NCBI GenBank assembly: GCA_964355545.1 | Contig: CAYHEK010000001.1 | Location: forward strand, 3,277-67,276 | Direction of reading: 5' to 3' | DNA from: JAPLGE01 sp964355545 | GTDB taxonomy: Bacteria; Bipolaricaulota; Bipolaricaulia; UBA7950; UBA9294 | Length of the DNA: 64,000 bases | Shown: positions 61,136 through 64,000 of the stretch, piece after piece | Position numbering within the stretch: the first letter of the stretch is position 1 | Layout of the letters: the number at the start of each line of letters is the position of its first letter | Notes under the pieces: model-generated | The model's database searches: none | Told to the model about the DNA's origin: nothing | What the model saw: only the letters and a program-made list of their open reading frames with translations | Made by a program: the position numbers and the translations under genes

Positions 61136-61411
61136 ATGTTACAAGACGCGCAGAATGTGGCGAGCCAGGCCGCCCAGAGCGAGCTGGTGGCGGTGCTTAA
61201 GTATTTGGCAGCGGCGCTGTGCATGGCGATCGGCGGCGTGGCCCCGGCGATTGGGGAGATGAACATCGTCGTTCATACCATCGATGGGATCGCGCGGCAG
61301 CCGGAGGTGGAGGGCCCGCTCTTCCGGGCCATGATCGTTGGGCAATCGATCCTCGAAACGATCGCCATCTACTGCCTGATCGTCTCCATCATCCTTCTGC
61401 TTGTGGTGTAG
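61136..61411 (+). CDS. atpE: F0F1 ATP synthase subunit c with two-carboxylate Na+ motif
   Basis: The 91-residue hairpin has helix 1 with PAIGE (Glu41), the loop RQPE and helix 2 with GQSILETIAIY (Glu74, Thr75, Tyr79). Aligned by eye with the Ilyobacter Na+ c subunit, Glu41 corresponds to Gln32, Ile72 to Val63, Glu74 to Glu65, Thr75 to Ser66 and Tyr79 to Tyr70. Glu in both helices matches the two-carboxylate Na+ ring described in Fusobacterium nucleatum. A soluble-looking N-terminal stretch of about 17 residues is extra. Confidence 0.93.
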   Translation: MLQDAQNVASQAAQSELVAVLKYLAAALCMAIGGVAPAIGEMNIVVHTIDGIARQPEVEGPLFRAMIVGQSILETIAIYCLIVSIILLLVV

Positions 61412-61423
61412 TGGGGAGTGGGC

Positions 61424-61948
61424 GTGCACCTAGAGTGGGCGAAGCTCATCGAGAGCCTCAACTGGACGTTCGTCTTCAATCTCGCGAACTTCGCTCTTCT
61501 TCTCTACGTCCTGAAGAGGCTTCTCTTTAAGCCGGCCCTCGCGTATCTTGATCGCCGCCGCGAGCTGATCGCGTCGCGGATGGAGAGAGCGCGGAGGGAC
61601 GAGGAGCACGCGGCGAAGCTCGTCCGCGAGGGGGAAGAGGCGCTCGCCGCGGCCCAGGAGAAGAGCCAGCGGGTTCTGGAAGAGGCGTCCGCGCGCCGGG
61701 AGGAGATCCTTGCTACGTCGAAGGCCGACGCGGAGCGCGAAGCGAAGCGCCTCCTCGGCGAGGCCCGCCGTGAGATTGGGCAAGAGCGAGCGCAGATGGA
61801 AGAGGGACTACGGAGGACCTACGCCGAGATCGCGGTCCTGGGAGCCGCGCGCGTCCTTCGTCGCGAGGTGAACCTGGAGGACCACCGTCGACTCCTCGAC
61901 GAGCTTCTTGAGGCGATCGACGAAGGGGCATTGAAGGTTGAGAAGTGA
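61424..61948 (+). CDS. atpF: F0F1 ATP synthase subunit b
   Basis: One N-terminal membrane helix (TFVFNLANFALLLYVL) is followed by a long charged coiled coil (for example EEASARREEILATSKADAE), the peripheral stalk pattern. GTG 61424 (giving HLEWAKLIESL) has GGGGAG upstream; GTG 61418 is an alternative adding two residues. Confidence 0.93.
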   Translation: MHLEWAKLIESLNWTFVFNLANFALLLYVLKRLLFKPALAYLDRRRELIASRMERARRDEEHAAKLVREGEEALAAAQEKSQRVLEEASARREEILATSKADAEREAKRLLGEARREIGQERAQMEEGLRRTYAEIAVLGAARVLRREVNLEDHRRLLDELLEAIDEGALKVEK

Positions 61949-62478
61949 AGTCGCACGAGATCGCCCGTCGCTACGCCAAGGCGCTCTACCGCCTCGCCCG
62001 CGAGGAGGGACGCGTGGAGGAGATCGCGCGTGAGTATCGCACAATCCTCGCGGACGTGGACGGCATCCCGGACTTCATCTCCTTCCTCAGCCATCCGCTC
62101 GTGCCCAGGGAGGCGAAGCTCGGCCTGGTGGATCGGGCCTTCCCCGCGATCGCAAACGAGCTGCGCAATCTCTTTCGCGTCCTCATCCGCAACGGCCGCG
62201 AGGGATACCTGGATCTGATTTGGGAGGAGTTCCTCACGGTGCGCGCCGCGGAGGAACGAGCGATCCGCGTAGGAGTCGTTGCGGCGCAAAGACTCCCGGA
62301 GGCGGAGCGTTCCCGCCTGATCGATCGCGTCGGCCGCGCTCTCGGCGGCCGGGTGGAGCTCGAGGAGAGGATCGAGCCGGACTTGATCGGCGGTGCACGG
62401 ATCGAGATCGGCGGGAAGGTCATCGACGGAACCCTGCGGGCGAAGCTCGCGGAGCTTGCGGCGTTCCTGGCGGGGTAA
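61945..62478 (+). CDS. atpH: F0F1 ATP synthase subunit delta
   Basis: The 177-residue protein has the OSCP/delta pattern: [14 protein letters not shown] at the start, [34 protein letters not shown], and a C-terminal [17 protein letters not shown]. It links the peripheral stalk to F1. GTG 61945 overlaps the atpF stop. Confidence 0.95.
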   Translation: MKSHEIARRYAKALYRLAREEGRVEEIAREYRTILADVDGIPDFISFLSHPLVPREAKLGLVDRAFPAIANELRNLFRVLIRNGREGYLDLIWEEFLTVRAAEERAIRVGVVAAQRLPEAERSRLIDRVGRALGGRVELEERIEPDLIGGARIEIGGKVIDGTLRAKLAELAAFLAG

Positions 62479-62491
62479 GGGGGAAGAGAAG

Positions 62492-64000
62492 GTGCCTGCG
62501 ACGCGGAAGGACGAGATCAGCTCCATCCTCAAGGAGCAGATCAAGGCGTTCGACTACGACCTCGAGATGAAGGAGGTCGGGATCGTCGTCGAGGTCGGGG
62601 ACGGGATCGCGCGGGTCTTCGGGCTTCAAGGGGCGATGTCCGCGGAGATCGTGCAGTTTCCAAACGAAGTCTACGGCCTCGTCCTGAACCTCGAGGAGGA
62701 GAGCGTCGGGGTCGCCCTGTTCGGGGAGAGCGAGCGTGTGCAGGAGGGCGACGCGGTGCAGCGCACAGGCCGCGTCTTGGAGACCGTGGTCGGGGAGGAG
62801 CTCCTCGGCCGGGTCGTCGACCCGCTCGGCCGGCCCCGGGACGGGAAGGGCCCCATCAAGACGACGAAGACGCGCAAGGCAGAGATCAAGGCCCCGGGCG
62901 TCGTGGAACGTCTACCGGTCAACACCCCTCTCCAGACTGGCCTGAAGTCGATCGACGCCCTCACCCCCATCGGCCGCGGCCAACGCGAGCTCGTCATCGG
63001 CGACCGCCGCACCGGGAAGACGGCGATCGCCCTGGACACGATCATCAACCAGAAGGGGAAGGGGGTGGCCTGTGTCTACGTGGCGATCGGTCAGAAGACC
63101 TCTACCATCGCGCGGGTTGTGGACACCCTGGAGCGGTACGGGGCCCTCGGCCACACGATCGTCGTCGCGGCGGAGGCGAACGACTCGACGCCGATGCAGT
63201 ACCTCGCCCCCTACGCCGGCTGCGCCATGGCGGAGTACTTCACCTACAGCGGCCAGGACGCCTTCGTCGCCTACGACGACCTATCGAAGCACGCCGTCGC
63301 CTACCGTGAGATGGCCCTCCTCCTCCGCCGTCCACCGGGGCGCGAGGCGTACCCGGGGGACATTTTCTACACTCACTCTCGCCTTCTCGAGCGGGCGGCG
63401 CGGCTCTCCGACGAACATGGCGGCGGGTCTCTGACTGCCTTTCCGATCATCGAGACCAAAGCGGGTGACATCACGTCCTACATCCCGACCAATGTGATTT
63501 CCATCACCGACGGCCAGATCTACCTCGAGACGGACCTCTTCAACCAAGGGTTCCGGCCGGCGATCAACGTCGGGAACTCGGTCTCGCGCGTCGGCGGAGC
63601 GGCCCAGACGAAGGCGATGAAGCAGATCGCAGGGGAGCTGCGTCTCGAGCTCTCCCAGTATCGTGAGCTCGAGGCCTTCGCCGAGTTCTCCTCCGACCTC
63701 GACGAGGAGTCGAAGGCCCAGCTTGCCCGGGGGGATCGCCTAATGGAGGTCCTGAAGCAGGAGCAGTACAAGCCGATGCCGGTCGAGGACGAGGTCGTCT
63801 CCCTGTACGTGGCGGTGCAGAATCACCTGGCGGACGTGGAGGTCTCCGCCGTCCGCCGCTTCGAGGAGGAGTGGCTGCGGTTCCTGCACGCGGAGCACGA
63901 GGAAATCTTCGATCTCTTGCGCAGGGAACAGGAGTTCTCCGAGGAGATCCGCTCGAGGCTCGAGAAGGCGGTCGCCGAGTTCAAGGAGCGCTTCCGAGGC
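62492..64000 (+). CDS. atpA: F0F1 ATP synthase subunit alpha (3' partial)
   Basis: From GTG 62492 the frame is open to the window end, 503 codons, so only the last few residues should be missing. It has the beta-barrel start ([16 protein letters not shown]), Walker [23 protein letters not shown], the alpha Arg-finger region [18 protein letters not shown] and [14 protein letters not shown]. It is the non-catalytic nucleotide-binding subunit. The remaining atpG, atpD and atpC genes presumably follow outside the window. Confidence 0.96.
   Translation, partial: MPATRKDEISSILKEQIKAFDYDLEMKEVGIVVEVGDGIARVFGLQGAMSAEIVQFPNEVYGLVLNLEEESVGVALFGESERVQEGDAVQRTGRVLETVVGEELLGRVVDPLGRPRDGKGPIKTTKTRKAEIKAPGVVERLPVNTPLQTGLKSIDALTPIGRGQRELVIGDRRTGKTAIALDTIINQKGKGVACVYVAIGQKTSTIARVVDTLERYGALGHTIVVAAEANDSTPMQYLAPYAGCAMAEYFTYSGQDAFVAYDDLSKHAVAYREMALLLRRPPGREAYPGDIFYTHSRLLERAARLSDEHGGGSLTAFPIIETKAGDITSYIPTNVISITDGQIYLETDLFNQGFRPAINVGNSVSRVGGAAQTKAMKQIAGELRLELSQYRELEAFAEFSSDLDEESKAQLARGDRLMEVLKQEQYKPMPVEDEVVSLYVAVQNHLADVEVSAVRRFEEEWLRFLHAEHEEIFDLLRREQEFSEEIRSRLEKAVAEFKERFRG

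Noticed and set aside
1..64000. CRISPR arrays, rRNA genes, transposases or integrases
   Set aside because: No regularly spaced repeats, rRNA motifs or recombinase-like proteins were seen on either strand.

Overview
This window is GC-rich, densely packed bacterial DNA. Strand-switching operons hold many single-copy housekeeping genes (dnaA, metK, thrS, lysS, uvrC, xseAB, rnpA, frr, atp). A 100-N scaffold gap flanked by duplicated bases points to a draft, possibly metagenome-derived, assembly. The lifestyle looks anaerobic and O2-sensitive: a ferredoxin-linked 2-oxoacid oxidoreductase, a peroxiredoxin/rubrerythrin/superoxide reductase/desulforedoxin detox cluster, and an F-type ATP synthase whose c subunit carries a two-carboxylate Na+-type motif. 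A deep-branching anaerobe such as a Bipolaricaulota (OP1)-like lineage would fit, but this is inference from style and content; no 16S gene is present.

Layout. 1-4.4 kb: korA (5' truncated), korB, peroxiredoxin, rubrerythrin, superoxide reductase, a 37-residue desulforedoxin, and a nitroreductase interrupted by the gap. 4.4-10 kb: a DOMON-type secreted protein with a small membrane partner, a ferritin-like protein, birA, a LarA-type protein, metK and mgtC. 10-16.9 kb (minus strand): six tRNA genes, dnaA, a probable oriC with five DnaA-box-like sites, dciA (DUF721), hslV, hslU and thrS. 16.9-30.3 kb: rarA, a ribbon-helix-helix protein, acyP, an acyl-CoA synthetase, xseAB, rnpA-greA-lysS-pap2, an aminotransferase, an M42 peptidase, uvrC, an outer-membrane-like protein and tRNA-Ala.

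30.3-55.2 kb looks different by eye: leucine codons are mixed CTG/CTT/TTG rather than mainly CTC, spacers are longer, and there are remnants and repeats. It starts right after tRNA-Ala. It holds a membrane-anchored 14-repeat WD40 protein, a complete Liv-type ABC importer with an Asp/Glu-racemase-family enzyme, two M29/NicX-like paralogues and a signal-less SBP_bac_3 protein, then a glycogen/maltodextrin cluster (phosphohexomutase, Thermotoga-type maltosyltransferase, glgA, a broken GH57/DUF3536 gene, glgB, and divergent glgC-galT). Two direct copies of a 58-bp repeat flank the glycogen cluster. I read the whole stretch as a probable accessory region.

55.5-64 kb returns to core style. A TetR regulator has a perfect 20-bp palindrome next to its own promoter and lies upstream of an RND/MMPL transporter and a LolA-like protein. 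Then comes an frr-atpI-atpB-atpE-atpF-atpH-atpA operon whose atpA runs off the window end. No CRISPR array, rRNA or intact insertion sequence was seen.
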